53,662 nt of DNA from Candidatus Bathycorpusculum hydrogenotrophicum (GCA_009783705.1 WRCX01000006.1:1-53662); one strand, 5' to 3'; shown: positions 1-9,428, numbered from the stretch's first letter. A program made the numbers and translations. The notes: a model not told the origin generated them from the sequence alone.

Positions 1-351
1 ACAAACCCGCCCTTGGCGACTTTTTCAGACAAACATTTTTTGCAATGCACCATACGAACTAACCTTGTTTGGCGATATATGTACAGCATCACATAAAATT
101 ATCTATAAGTGAACACTCTCCAAATATCAACGAAAAATAATTTTAAAATTATATATCCTTAATAGTTTTAAAAGCCTGTCCCAACAGTCCCAACTGTCCC
201 AGAAATCCGAGCTTAAAACAGGGTTTAAAACGTGAAAACACCTCAATTTGAGGTGAGGTATCGTAAAATACACGATAAAAACCTAAAAAAAGAGAAAAAT
301 GATATCGGAACTTTAACGATACACATACACGTGAAAAACACTGAAAAACTT
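1..351. other. Terminal part of integrated element, non-coding, rich in inverted repeats
   Basis: No convincing gene is visible. The stretch is AT-rich and lies beyond the C-terminus of the integrase fragment, so it is inside the integrated element. It holds a perfect 8-bp palindrome with a 1-nt centre (CACCTCAATTTGAGGTG, 239-255), a TATCGT/ACGATA inverted pair at 259-264 and 272-277, two further TATCG/ACGATA copies near 303-322, and three near-tandem copies of (C)WGTCCCAA at about 178-203. Clustered short repeats like these occur in replication origins, operators and terminators of small archaeal elements; the role here is not known. Confidence 0.4.
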
Positions 352-1209
352 TCAAAAACCAAACAAAACCTCCACCAAACTCTCCTGAATCATCAGCACT
401 TGCTTGCTCAACTCATCCATATCCGCACCTAAGTAATGTCTCACAAATACTGACTTCGGAACCCTCCCAGCTAAAATATCAACTAATTCCCCCAGAACAT
501 TATGTTTCCGAATGAACGTATTATTAAAACTCCTTAACTCTTTAAATCTTAAACTCTTATTCAATCTTTTAAGCCTGCATTGAATGATATTATAATTAAC
601 TGGGGAAGCATTGCATATTTCCTCAATAAATTGTGGGGATACAAAACTGATGAAAGTATTCTTAGTCTTCCTCAGAAACAGTTCCTTATATTTGAAGTGT
701 TCCAGCACACAAGATTCTTTATTATAATACTCTCCAAGCCTTCCTTTATCATTCAATTCAATGATTAAATTAAACGAATCTATGCCTTCACCAGCTCTGA
801 GGCCTGTAATGGCAAGGAACTTTACGAATATCTGTTCATTCCAATTGAGAGCTGTCCAAATATCCTCAAGATATTTGGGGACATCATTATGGTTTTTACT
901 AAATATCGATAGAAAGCCCTTGAAAGCTGAATCGTTATTATTCCAATGTAATCCAGCATTATGCATTTGTTCCTTAAACTGGCTATATCTGTTAAGATAC
1001 TTTGCTAAATTAGCAAGTGCACACAGCTTATGTCTCTGTCCTTTAGTTCCGATGATTGACTCGAAACTGCCAGTTCTCAAGCATTCCTGATGTTTTATAG
1101 CTTGGTAATAAATCATCTGTCTATAATGCTTAGAAAACCCCTTATTTTCGAGCCATTTGTTAAAAGAAGCCCAATTTATGTCTGGCTTTACGAGCCAAAG
1201 GTCGCCGGT
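352..1209 (-). CDS. SSV-type tyrosine integrase, C-terminal fragment int(C), partitioned at a tRNA gene
   Basis: Site-specific tyrosine recombinase that would insert and excise a mobile element at a tRNA gene. The first ATG is at 1116 (254 residues), but the frame is open upstream to 1209 with protein-like sequence (a helical core-binding region containing WLENKGFSKHYRQ) and no start codon; it then reads antisense through a tRNA 3' half and meets TGA at 1210-1212. Visible catalytic features are the first Arg in ITGLRAGEG, a Lys in RKTKN, a degenerate second box around KELRSF, and the nucleophile Tyr in FVRHYLGAD near the C-terminus. The N-terminal part is missing. In SSV1-like elements attP lies inside int, so integration splits the gene into int(N) and int(C); this is the int(C) side. 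Family call is strong, element type is inference. Confidence 0.8.
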   Translation of the reverse strand, partial: TGDLWLVKPDINWASFNKWLENKGFSKHYRQMIYYQAIKHQECLRTGSFESIIGTKGQRHKLCALANLAKYLNRYSQFKEQMHNAGLHWNNNDSAFKGFLSIFSKNHNDVPKYLEDIWTALNWNEQIFVKFLAITGLRAGEGIDSFNLIIELNDKGRLGEYYNKESCVLEHFKYKELFLRKTKNTFISFVSPQFIEEICNASPVNYNIIQCRLKRLNKSLRFKELRSFNNTFIRKHNVLGELVDILAGRVPKSVFVRHYLGADMDELSKQVLMIQESLVEVLFGF

Positions 1210-1231
1210 TCAAGTCTGGCTCGGCCCACCA
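1183..1231 (+). other. attR: 3' half of a tRNA-Val(UAC) gene
   Basis: Reads as the downstream half of a tRNA: anticodon arm TGGC-TTTACGA-GCCA with anticodon TAC (1189-1191), a five-base variable loop, T arm GCCGG-TTCAAGT-CTGGC (1204-1220), acceptor strand TCGGCCC, discriminator A and encoded CCA (1229-1231). No matching 5' acceptor strand or D arm lies upstream; the sequence there is integrase coding. The outermost anticodon-stem pair (C1182, A1198) is mismatched, which places the host/element boundary at about 1182. The intact tRNA-Val and int(N) should lie at the other end of the element, outside the window to the left. Confidence 0.8.
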
Positions 1232-1257
1232 ACAAAACGCAATAAAAAAGGGGGATG

Positions 1258-2082
1258 TTAGTTCATTTTTGTTGACTCTTCAAGTTCATGGTGATAAAAT
1301 TGGGTGAGAACCATCAAGACGCTTTTACTGGATACTTTAAATCCAATCGTCGAGTTTTCTGAAATAAACATTCCTTTTTTGTCATCAGCTAAAATTATTC
1401 CACAGTTTGTAGGTAGCGGTGATTTGTCATAGAAAATATTGGCTGAGTTTTTGAGTTTCTGTACACTTTCTGTAAGTTCATGAATTACCAGCAGGATGTT
1501 GATGCCTTTGGAAGACATTGTTTTGATTGTTGGAATTAATTCGGAGAAGTCGTCATGAGGCATCATTAATCGTGCTTCCCCTGATGCACTTTGGATAATC
1601 TCTTTGGCTTGCTTGTTCAAGTTGTCCTTTCCGTGAATTGTCCAAATGAATTCTTCTGAAGATTCAATTTCTGTATTTTTCTCATAAAAATTGTCTAATT
1701 CGTCAAGTATGTTGTAGGCTTGAGATATTTGTTCTAATTTTTTTGCATAAAATGCTTCTATGTCATTTTTTCTTTGGGTAAGTTCTTTTTGTAGTGTATT
1801 TTTTAATTTGGTTTCTATTCTTTCCAATGCGACGGATGGTTTTATTGCTTTATAGAATAGCGGACGGCCTTTTTGGACTTCTATTAGTTTCTTTTTTTCA
1901 AGGCGGCTTAGGACTTCGTATATTTTGGAGTGTGGTATGTCCGCCATTTTGCTTAGGTTGCCTGCGTTTGATGTATTTTTTTGGATTAGGCTGATGTATG
2001 TTTTTGATTCGTATTCAGTTAAGCCCATGACTTCGAGTGCCTTTTGAAGTTCTACGATATTCACTTTTTTCACCACTGACAA
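1258..2082 (-). CDS. TrmB-like transcriptional regulator
   Basis: About 274 residues. The N-terminal 85 residues form a winged helix with the TrmB signature: GLTEYESKTYISLIQ, then a recognition helix in DIPHSKIYEVLSRLEKKKLIEVQKGRP. A coiled coil (about 95-140) links to a C-terminal sensor-like domain (about 150-270). TrmB proteins are archaeal regulators that often bind sugars or other small ligands; the ligand here is unknown. The start is uncertain: TTG at 2082 and GTG at 2076 or 2073 are all possible. The gene is divergent from the P-type ATPase pair with only about 60 bp between, so it may control those pumps. It is the first chromosomal gene after the integrated element. Confidence 0.85.
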   Translation of the reverse strand: MSVVKKVNIVELQKALEVMGLTEYESKTYISLIQKNTSNAGNLSKMADIPHSKIYEVLSRLEKKKLIEVQKGRPLFYKAIKPSVALERIETKLKNTLQKELTQRKNDIEAFYAKKLEQISQAYNILDELDNFYEKNTEIESSEEFIWTIHGKDNLNKQAKEIIQSASGEARLMMPHDDFSELIPTIKTMSSKGINILLVIHELTESVQKLKNSANIFYDKSPLPTNCGIILADDKKGMFISENSTIGFKVSSKSVLMVLTQFYHHELEESTKMN

Positions 2083-2100
2083 AAAACAAAAGTGACAAAA
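2077..2100. promoter_or_regulatory. Direct repeat TGACAAAA x2 in divergent promoter region
   Basis: TGACAAAA occurs at 2077-2084 and 2093-2100, a 16-bp spacing, in the short region between the TrmB-like gene and the cation ATPase. The first copy overlaps the most upstream possible regulator start. The spacing is about one and a half helical turns. It is a plausible operator, possibly autoregulatory; binding is not shown by the sequence. Confidence 0.3.
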
Positions 2101-2145
2101 TCCCTTTAAGCTTTTCCAATTTCCCTTGTTAGATCAGTAAACTGC

Positions 2146-4752
2146 ATGCCTGCAAAAAGAAACCTGCCCAACAATCACCAACAAAGGAAACGTATGCTAA
2201 TGCACAACATTGATGTTGATACGTTAACTGGACTTACTTCCAACAAAGCTCAAGAGACACTAGAGCAAGAAGGATACAACGAATTACCCTCGTCTAAGAA
2301 AAGAGGCATTTTTAAAATTGCCTTAAGTGTAATTAAAGAACCAATTTTCTTTTTGCTAATAGCCGGCGGTAGCATATACTTTTTCTTAGGCGACATCGCT
2401 GAGGGTCTAGTTTTACTGAGTTTTGTTTTTGTTGTAATGGGTATAACAGTTTATCAAGAACGGAAAACCGAAAACTCTCTAGACGCCCTAAAAAACCTCT
2501 CAAGCCCGCGCACCATAGTTATTAGAGATGGAAAACAGGTTCGCATCCCCGGACGGGAAGTTGTAACTGGTGACCTTATTCTTTTAGCGGAAGGTGACCG
2601 TATCCCCGCAGATGCATTACTGATATCTTCCAATAACCTGATGGTTGACGAATCACTTCTAACCGGAGAATCCCTTCCCGTTAGAAAAGCAATTGGTACC
2701 TTAGAAGAGCAAAATTGGCGACCTGGCGGAAATGATCAACCCTACATCTACTCGGGAACTCTTGTAACACAAGGTCAAGCCATAGCCATAGTCAAAGCAA
2801 CTGGCATACATGCGGAAATGGGCAAAATCGGAGTGGAACTTGAACATGTTGAACGCGATGAAACTAAACTCAAAGTTGAAGTATCCCATTTAGTTCGTAA
2901 TTTTGCAATCTTTGGGTTATCTCTTTGTCTCTTAGTTATCATTGTTTATGGTTTAACACGGTTGAATTGGATAAGCGGCATACTGGCCGGAGTAACAATA
3001 GCAATGGCGCTTCTACCCGAAGAATTCCCCGTAGTTTTAACAATCTTTCTAGCCCTTGGTGCATGGCGCTTATCCAAAATAAAGGTATTAACTAAGCAGC
3101 CTCACGCTATCGAAAACTTGGGATCAGCTACTGTGCTGTGTGTCGACAAAACAGGCACCTTAACCCTAAACAAAATGTCTGTATCTCGACTCTGCGCAGA
3201 CGACCAAATGTATGAGATAGACTCAGCGCTCAAAAGTCCACCCGATTGTTGCCATGAACTCATCGAATTCAGTGTATTGGCCTGCAAAAAATCTCCCTCT
3301 GATCCCATGGAAAAGGCCATTACAACCTTTGTTGATGGCGAATTCGCAAAAACAGAGCATGTCCACAGCGATTGGCAACTAATCCATGAGTACCCCTTAT
3401 CTCAAAAATTGCTGGCTATGTCTAATGTTTGGGGTTCACCCAACGGCACCGATTACCTCATAGCAACTAAGGGTGCCCCTGAAGCCATAATCGACCTATG
3501 TCATCTGAAAGCCTCAGAAGCCCAAAAAATCTCTGATAATGCCCAAAAAATGGCTAACGATGGTCTACGCGTCTTAGGCGTCGCCAAGGTTTCATTTAAG
3601 GTGACCGGCGGGGACCTTCCAAAAGACCAACATGACTTTACATTCAAATTCTTAGGTTTAATCGGTTTCATCGATCCAATAAGACCCAACGTTTCAGATG
3701 CAGTTAATGAATGCTACAACGCAGGTATACGCGTAGTGATGATCACTGGTGATTACCCGCTGACTGCGCAGAAAATTGGTCAACAAATTGGCTTGCGAAA
3801 CCCCGAGAACATCATAACAGGCCCAGAGCTTGAAAAATTAACTAACGAGGAGCTAAAAGAACGCATTAGAACTGTAACCATCTTTGCACGGGTTGTACCC
3901 GAACAGAAACTTCGCATTGTAGAAACCTTTAAGGCAAACGGCGAAATAGTTACAATGACCGGTGACGGTGTCAACGATGCGCCCGCTCTTAAATCAGCAA
4001 ATATTGGCATCGCCATGGGTGAGCGCGGTACAGACGTAGCCCGAGAAGCCTCCACCATAGTTTTGCTGGATGATAACTTTATTTCGATCGTTGATGGCGT
4101 AAAGACAGGCCGCAGAATCTTTGACAACCTCAAAAAAGCCATAGTTTACATCTTTTCAGTGCACATACCTATCGCGGGCCTCTCAGCATTACCTGTGTTG
4201 CTTGGCTGGCCATTGCTTCTGTTGCCGGTACACATAGTCTTCTTAGAATTCATAATTGATCCCGCATGTACAACCGTGTTCGAAGCAGAACCAGAAGAAG
4301 CCGATATTATGCAACGCAAACCCCGAAGTATACACACTAAATTATTTAACCGAAAAGCTGCAATCTTGTCTGCAATCCAGGGCATAGTTGCATTGATTTT
4401 GGCAGTAGTGATTTACCTATATGCAACTGCAAGTGGTTTAAGTGTCGATACAGCTCGTACGATGACTTTCACAACGATAGTTTTGGCAAACTTAGCTTTG
4501 ATAATAACTAATAGGTCCTGGAGTCACTCAATAGTTAGCATCTTTCGCAGGCCAAACAAAGCTTTCTGGCAAATACTGGTACTTGCAATAGTTGCTATAC
4601 TGCTGGTGATTTATGTGCCGCCGCTGGCTGGTCTGTTTGCATTCTCCGCTTTGTCGCCTTTGAATCTGCTGTTATGTTTTTTGGCAGGTTTTGGCAACAT
4701 CGTTTGGTTTGAAGTCTACAAAGTGATTAAGAAAGGCAAACTAGCCGTTTAA
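2146..4752 (+). CDS. P-type (P2-like) cation-transporting ATPase
   Basis: 868-residue ion pump of the plasma membrane. Order: N-terminal cation-ATPase domain (GLTSNKAQETLEQEGYNEL), TM1-2, actuator domain with TGES (LLTGESLPV), TM3-4 with a PEEFP motif in place of the PEGLP of SERCA-type pumps, phosphorylation loop with the aspartate in CVDKTGTLT, nucleotide-binding domain (TKGAPEAI), hinge TGDGVNDAPALKSA, and a six-helix C-terminal membrane block. The length is typical of P2 ATPases. The ion (calcium, another divalent or a monovalent cation) cannot be read from the sequence. Start at 2146 is uncertain; ATG at 2194 has a better AAAGGA site six bases upstream. The MgtA-like gene follows after 35 bp, probably in one operon, with the TrmB-like regulator divergent. 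Confidence 0.88.
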   Translation: MPAKRNLPNNHQQRKRMLMHNIDVDTLTGLTSNKAQETLEQEGYNELPSSKKRGIFKIALSVIKEPIFFLLIAGGSIYFFLGDIAEGLVLLSFVFVVMGITVYQERKTENSLDALKNLSSPRTIVIRDGKQVRIPGREVVTGDLILLAEGDRIPADALLISSNNLMVDESLLTGESLPVRKAIGTLEEQNWRPGGNDQPYIYSGTLVTQGQAIAIVKATGIHAEMGKIGVELEHVERDETKLKVEVSHLVRNFAIFGLSLCLLVIIVYGLTRLNWISGILAGVTIAMALLPEEFPVVLTIFLALGAWRLSKIKVLTKQPHAIENLGSATVLCVDKTGTLTLNKMSVSRLCADDQMYEIDSALKSPPDCCHELIEFSVLACKKSPSDPMEKAITTFVDGEFAKTEHVHSDWQLIHEYPLSQKLLAMSNVWGSPNGTDYLIATKGAPEAIIDLCHLKASEAQKISDNAQKMANDGLRVLGVAKVSFKVTGGDLPKDQHDFTFKFLGLIGFIDPIRPNVSDAVNECYNAGIRVVMITGDYPLTAQKIGQQIGLRNPENIITGPELEKLTNEELKERIRTVTIFARVVPEQKLRIVETFKANGEIVTMTGDGVNDAPALKSANIGIAMGERGTDVAREASTIVLLDDNFISIVDGVKTGRRIFDNLKKAIVYIFSVHIPIAGLSALPVLLGWPLLLLPVHIVFLEFIIDPACTTVFEAEPEEADIMQRKPRSIHTKLFNRKAAILSAIQGIVALILAVVIYLYATASGLSVDTARTMTFTTIVLANLALIITNRSWSHSIVSIFRRPNKAFWQILVLAIVAILLVIYVPPLAGLFAFSALSPLNLLLCFLAGFGNIVWFEVYKVIKKGKLAV

Positions 4753-4787
4753 TTTTTTGTAAACATGCTCTAAATGAAGGAAAAAAC

Positions 4788-7502
4788 ATGGGAAGTGAAC
4801 ATAAAGATAAGTCTAATGAAAAACTTAATTACCACAACAACTCCGCACAAGTTTTAGATACCGAAGAACTACTCAGTCTTCCAATACCTGACCTCTTTTC
4901 ACGCCTAGACGTAACGAATGCAGGTTTAACTTCTAAGGAAGCAGACAAACGCCTTGAAATTTATGGCCGAAATGAACTCGCCCGCAAAAAAAACCGAGCA
5001 GCTATCTTTAATTTTCTTTCCCGCTTCAAAAGTCCCCTTGTAGTAATTTTAATGATTGCAGGTGGAATATCTGCCGTCTTTGGATCCTATGCGAGTGCCC
5101 TTGTAATCTATATTATGGTTTTTTTAAGTGTTTCATTAGGTTATTACCAAGAAAACAATGCCTCAAAAGCCGCTGAACTCCTCAGAGAAAAAGTAGCTAC
5201 ATCCGCAACTGTACTAAGGGATGGAAAAAAACAGGAAATCAAACTCTATGATATTGTCCCTGGCGACATCGTTTACCTCTCAGCTGGTGACATAACACCC
5301 GCTGATGCAAGAGTAATTGATGCCAAAGACTTATTTGTAAACCAATCAGCACTAACTGGTGAATCCTTCCCTATAGAAAAAACTCCCAATCCAATCCAGA
5401 CCAAAGGGAGCTCGATAACTGAGTGGACAAATTATCTTTTTATGGGCACCGCTATAGTCAGCGGTACAGCAACAGCCATTGTTGTCAAAACAGGTGACTT
5501 AACTGAATATGGAAAAATCGCCTTAAAACTTGCTCAAAAAGCACCTGAAACTGAATTTGAAGTAGGCATTAAAAAATTCGGTTTTCTTATCATGCAAGTG
5601 ACTTTCCTTTTGGTTCTATTTGTTTTTATGATTCAAGCCCTTCTCCATCCTAACATACAGGGGATATTGCAGGCTCTACTTTTTGCAGTGGCCCTTGCCG
5701 TTGGTTTAACTCCCGAATTGCTTCCCATGATTATAACCATAAACCTCTCCAAGGGGGCTCAAACAATGTCTAAAAAGGGCGTTATTGTTAAGCGCTTATC
5801 ATCAATCGAAACCTTTGGCAGCATGAACGTACTATGCACCGATAAAACAGGAACACTCACCCAGAGTCAGATAAAACTAGTTCTTCACATAGACCTAAAT
5901 GGCAAAGACGACCCAAAAGTTTTACTATACTCCTACCTAAACAGCCGGTTCCAAACCGGCCTCAAAAGTCCCCTTGATGAAGCCATACTCAAATATACTG
6001 AACTAAACATAGCGCCTTTCTCTAAGGTCGATGAAGTACCTTTTGACTTTGTAAGAAAACGAGTTTCTGTAGTAGTAGAAAAAGACAAACAAAGATTCTT
6101 CATAGCCAAAGGTGCTCCTGAAGAAATCTTTAAAGTATGTTCCTACTATGAGCTAAATAACGTAGTGTCTGATCTTTCAGCGGAAGCTCGGAAAAGAATT
6201 GAGCAAAAATACCTCGATTTAAGTTTTGAAGGCCTGCGCGTTCTAGGGATTGCCTGTAAGAATCTCAAAGAAGAAAAAGCCACCTACTATGTAAACGATG
6301 AGAGTGAGATGGTGTTTCTGGGATTTGTCGCCTTCCTTGACCCTCCTAAAGAAACAGCTAAACAATCAATAGAACTACTAGATAAAGCGGGTGTTGAACT
6401 AAAGATTCTCACAGGCGACAACGAACTCGTAACAAGAAAAGTTTGCAGTGAACTTGGATTTGAAGTTAAAGCTGTTGTTTTGGGAAGCGAAATTACCCAA
6501 ATGAGTGACGAAGCTCTCTCCGCAGTGATTGAGGAGGCCAACGTTTTTGCTCGGGTCACTCCTGACCAAAAAAACCGAATCATCCATCTGCTAAAGAGCA
6601 ACGGACATGTCGTCGGATTTATGGGTGATGGAATTAACGACGCACCTTCCCTAAAAACTTCAGATGTTGGCATCTCGGTAAACAATGCAGTTGATGTTGC
6701 TAAGGAATCAGCAGACATAATCTTACTAAAGACGGATCTTACCGTTTTAGGCGAGGGTGTTCTTGAGGGACGCAAAACCTTTGGCAACACCATGAAATAC
6801 ATTTTGATGGGTGTAAGCTCCAATTTTGGAAACATGTTTAGCGCCTCTGGCGGCTCGATTTTTCTACCCTTTTTACCGATGATGCCGATTCAAATACTTC
6901 TAAACAACCTTCTCTACGATACATCGCAAACGGTAATGACAACCGATAACGTAGATGATGAATACATCACAAAACCCAAACGCTGGGATATTTCCTTCAT
7001 AAGACGCTTCATGATCACCATTGGACCGGTGAGTTCTTTATTTGACTATGTAACGTTTTTTATAATGATATTTGTTTTCGGCATCCCCCTCGGATTGACT
7101 GGCGCTGGCGTTCCAATAGCAACAGTTGCCCAGCAAGCACAGTTTCAAACGGCTTGGTTTATAGAATCTCTAACTTCACAGACACTTGTAGTTTTAATTA
7201 TCAGAACCAGACAAGTACCTTTCTGGAAGAGCAAACCAAGTAAATACCTTATTGCCATGCTTTTATTTGTCATTGGATTTGCCCTAATAGTGCCCTATAC
7301 GCCCTTAGGCGCCTTCTTTGGCTTTGAACCACCCCCGCCCATGTTCTATTTGGCCCTAGTAGGCATCCTAGGAGCATACGCGTTGCTTGCAGAAGTAGTC
7401 AAAAGATGGTTTTACAAACACAATGCACACCGTATAGAACAGACTCTGGTGCCTAAGAGAAAAACTATCCTAACCCCAAAACCTAAATCAAAACAAGTGT
7501 GA
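4788..7502 (+). CDS. mgtA: Magnesium-translocating P-type ATPase (MgtA/MgtB family)
   Basis: 904 residues with a good GAAGGA site before the ATG. It imports divalent cations, classically Mg2+, at the cost of ATP. Visible features: TGES loop (LTGESFPIEK), TM4 motif VGLTPELLPMI that is characteristic of MgtA/B, phosphorylated Asp in CTDKTGTLTQ, hinge MGDGINDAPSLK, and a TM5 region with SSNFGNMFSASGGS followed by LLNNLLYD, both typical of the Mg2+ branch and different from the ATPase before it. The C-terminal tail is strongly basic. The two pumps are tandem, same strand, and belong to different P-type branches, so they probably move different ions under shared control. Confidence 0.9.
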   Translation: MGSEHKDKSNEKLNYHNNSAQVLDTEELLSLPIPDLFSRLDVTNAGLTSKEADKRLEIYGRNELARKKNRAAIFNFLSRFKSPLVVILMIAGGISAVFGSYASALVIYIMVFLSVSLGYYQENNASKAAELLREKVATSATVLRDGKKQEIKLYDIVPGDIVYLSAGDITPADARVIDAKDLFVNQSALTGESFPIEKTPNPIQTKGSSITEWTNYLFMGTAIVSGTATAIVVKTGDLTEYGKIALKLAQKAPETEFEVGIKKFGFLIMQVTFLLVLFVFMIQALLHPNIQGILQALLFAVALAVGLTPELLPMIITINLSKGAQTMSKKGVIVKRLSSIETFGSMNVLCTDKTGTLTQSQIKLVLHIDLNGKDDPKVLLYSYLNSRFQTGLKSPLDEAILKYTELNIAPFSKVDEVPFDFVRKRVSVVVEKDKQRFFIAKGAPEEIFKVCSYYELNNVVSDLSAEARKRIEQKYLDLSFEGLRVLGIACKNLKEEKATYYVNDESEMVFLGFVAFLDPPKETAKQSIELLDKAGVELKILTGDNELVTRKVCSELGFEVKAVVLGSEITQMSDEALSAVIEEANVFARVTPDQKNRIIHLLKSNGHVVGFMGDGINDAPSLKTSDVGISVNNAVDVAKESADIILLKTDLTVLGEGVLEGRKTFGNTMKYILMGVSSNFGNMFSASGGSIFLPFLPMMPIQILLNNLLYDTSQTVMTTDNVDDEYITKPKRWDISFIRRFMITIGPVSSLFDYVTFFIMIFVFGIPLGLTGAGVPIATVAQQAQFQTAWFIESLTSQTLVVLIIRTRQVPFWKSKPSKYLIAMLLFVIGFALIVPYTPLGAFFGFEPPPPMFYLALVGILGAYALLAEVVKRWFYKHNAHRIEQTLVPKRKTILTPKPKSKQV

Positions 7503-7578
7503 AAGACTAAAAACCCTATATGATGTTACCCATAATTTTATATCTCCGCTTATCTCTAAAGTTAGCGATGTGATTTCA

Positions 7579-9115
7579 ATGGGGTATTGCTTTATTCAAC
7601 CGTTTCCCTAAATCTATAAAATTTTTAGATACCACTCTGCGTGATGGTGAACAAACACCCGGTGTATCTCTTATTGCTGAAAATAAACTGCGTATAGCCC
7701 AAAAACTAGATGAGCTAGGCGTGGATGTGATTGAAGCTGGCTTTGCCGCAGTCTCAGAAGGCGAAATGGAGGCTGTGAGCTTAATTGCCAAACAGGGCCT
7801 ACGCGCAGAAATCAGTAGCGCTGGACGAGGCACCAAAGGCGACATAGACGCAGTGCTAAAATGTGGAGCCTCAACTATGAGTATGATCATACCCACCTCT
7901 GATCTTCACATAGAGTGCAAACTCCGTAAAACCCGCGAACAGGTCCTAAAAACCACCCAAGAATGTGTCCAATACGCCAAAGACCACGGCTTAAACGTAG
8001 ACCTGCTCGCTGAAGATGCCACACGCTCAGACTTTAACTACCTAGTCCAAGTCTTCCAAACAGCTGTTAACGCCGGCGTAGACCGCGTAACCCCCTGCGA
8101 CACAGTGGGTATTCTAACCCCCGATAGCAGCTTTGACTTCTTTACCAAACTCACCAACAACATCCAAGTCCCCGTTGGTGTACACTGCCACAACGACTTT
8201 GGCATGGCCGTCGCCACCACCATAGCCGCCTTAGGCGCCGGCGCACAAGAAGCACACGCCACCATAAACGGTCTAGGCGAGCGAGCTGGCAACGCCGCTC
8301 TTGAAGAAATCGCCATAACCCTGCAAAGTCTCTACAAACAAACCATAAACATCAAACCCCAACTCCTCTACAGCACAAGCCAACTAGTCAGCCGCCTAAC
8401 CGGCATCCACACCCAACCCAACAAAGCCATCGTCGGCGAAAACGCATTCACCCACGAATCAGGCATCCACACCCAGGGCATCCTAGCAAACCCCCTAACC
8501 TACGAACCCATCGCACCCGAACTAGTCGGATGCACCCGACGCATAGCCCCCGGCAAACACAGCGGCTCAAACGCCATACGCGCTAGCCTCACCAACATGG
8601 GCCTAAATCCCAACGAAGAACAATTCACCGACATCATGCAACGCATAAAAGAACTAGGCGACAAAGGCAAAACAATCATGGATGCAGACGTATTAGCCAT
8701 CGCAGAAACTGTTATGGGCCTAGAAGGCGACAAACCCATCCAACTCGCCGAACTAACCTTTGTAGGCGGCAACAAAGTCACCTCCACCGCCTCTGTACGC
8801 CTAAAAGTCTACGGCAAAGACCTCTGGGGCAGTGCCATCGGAGTCGGACCTGTAGACGCTGCAATAAATGCCGTCAAAAACGCCATAGTCGAAACCGAAC
8901 CCATAACCCTTGAACAATACAACGTCAAAGCAATCACAGGCGGAACCGATGCCATGGTTGAAGTCGTTGTGCACATGCGCAAAGGCAACCGAACCATTAC
9001 TGCCATGGGTCTTCGTGAAGATATCGTCAAAGCCAGCATGGAAGCAGTCATAACCGGTATGAACGTCCTCAAAACCGACTACAACGGCAAAAAACCCCCA
9101 ACTAACCCTTGTTAG
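7579..9115 (+). CDS. leuA: 2-isopropylmalate synthase / citramalate synthase family, with apparent frameshift at codon 2
   Basis: Condenses acetyl-CoA with a 2-oxoacid at the entry of leucine or isoleucine synthesis. Features: DTTLRDGEQTPG at the barrel start, metal-site HCHNDFG, NGLGERAGNAALEE, HESGIHTQGI, and a C-terminal LeuA regulatory domain. LeuA and CimA cannot be told apart by eye. The start is abnormal. The barrel frame is open from 7574 but has no ATG, GTG or TTG before the essential DTTLRDGE; the first GTG (7721) would delete it. ATG 7579 has a good SD-like GATGTGAT just upstream but is one base out of frame: reading ATGGGG as ATGGG gives MGIALFNRFPKSIKFLDTT. So either one extra G at 7581-7584 (assembly error or mutation) or a rare ATT start at 7586. 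About 511 residues if corrected, normal for the family. Confidence 0.85.
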
Positions 9116-9428
9116 CTGGCCAACCTTTTATCTGTACATCAAGCGATGCACATGATGATCGTAAAAAATTTTGATTTGTTAATTAACCTGATACCTTAGC
9201 CTACAATTTACCTGTACGCGTATACTATATTATGTGGTGTGAGAAGAGAGACGAATTGTGTTATTTTTTGTCTCATCTCTTCTTTGTGAGTGAGTATTTG
9301 ACATTTTTACGGCAAGTTTTCCATTAAAACAGGTTGTGGCTGGTGCTTTAGAACGTATGCTTTATACGTGTGATGCAGTTAACTTAAAGAACAAGCATCA
9401 AGTATACTAAGCATTCGCAAACCTAAAA
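9116..9428. other. Intergenic region upstream of top6B with an imperfect hairpin
   Basis: No gene is seen in these 313 bases. An imperfect inverted repeat lies at 9242-9252 (AGAAGAGAGAC) and 9270-9283 (GTCTCATCTCTTCT), with a 17-base loop and a short bulge. TATA-like AT stretches lie near 9226-9235. It may be the long leader and promoter of the topoisomerase VI operon. Confidence 0.3.

Noticed and set aside
149-355. 68-residue minus-strand frame overlapping the integrase stop by ATGA
   Set aside because: The overlap looks like translational coupling, but the product is Phe-rich, low in complexity and without recognisable structure; it mostly reflects an antisense reading of AT-rich repeat sequence.
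1183-1231. Complete tRNA-Val gene
   Set aside because: Only the anticodon arm, variable loop, T arm and acceptor 3' strand are present; no D arm or 5' acceptor strand exists upstream, so it is an attachment-site half and not a functional gene here.
6287-6835. Long antisense frame within the mgtA gene
   Set aside because: It overlaps conserved ATPase sequence on the opposite strand, has Ser/Arg-rich composition typical of reverse-complement shadows and no recognisable motif.
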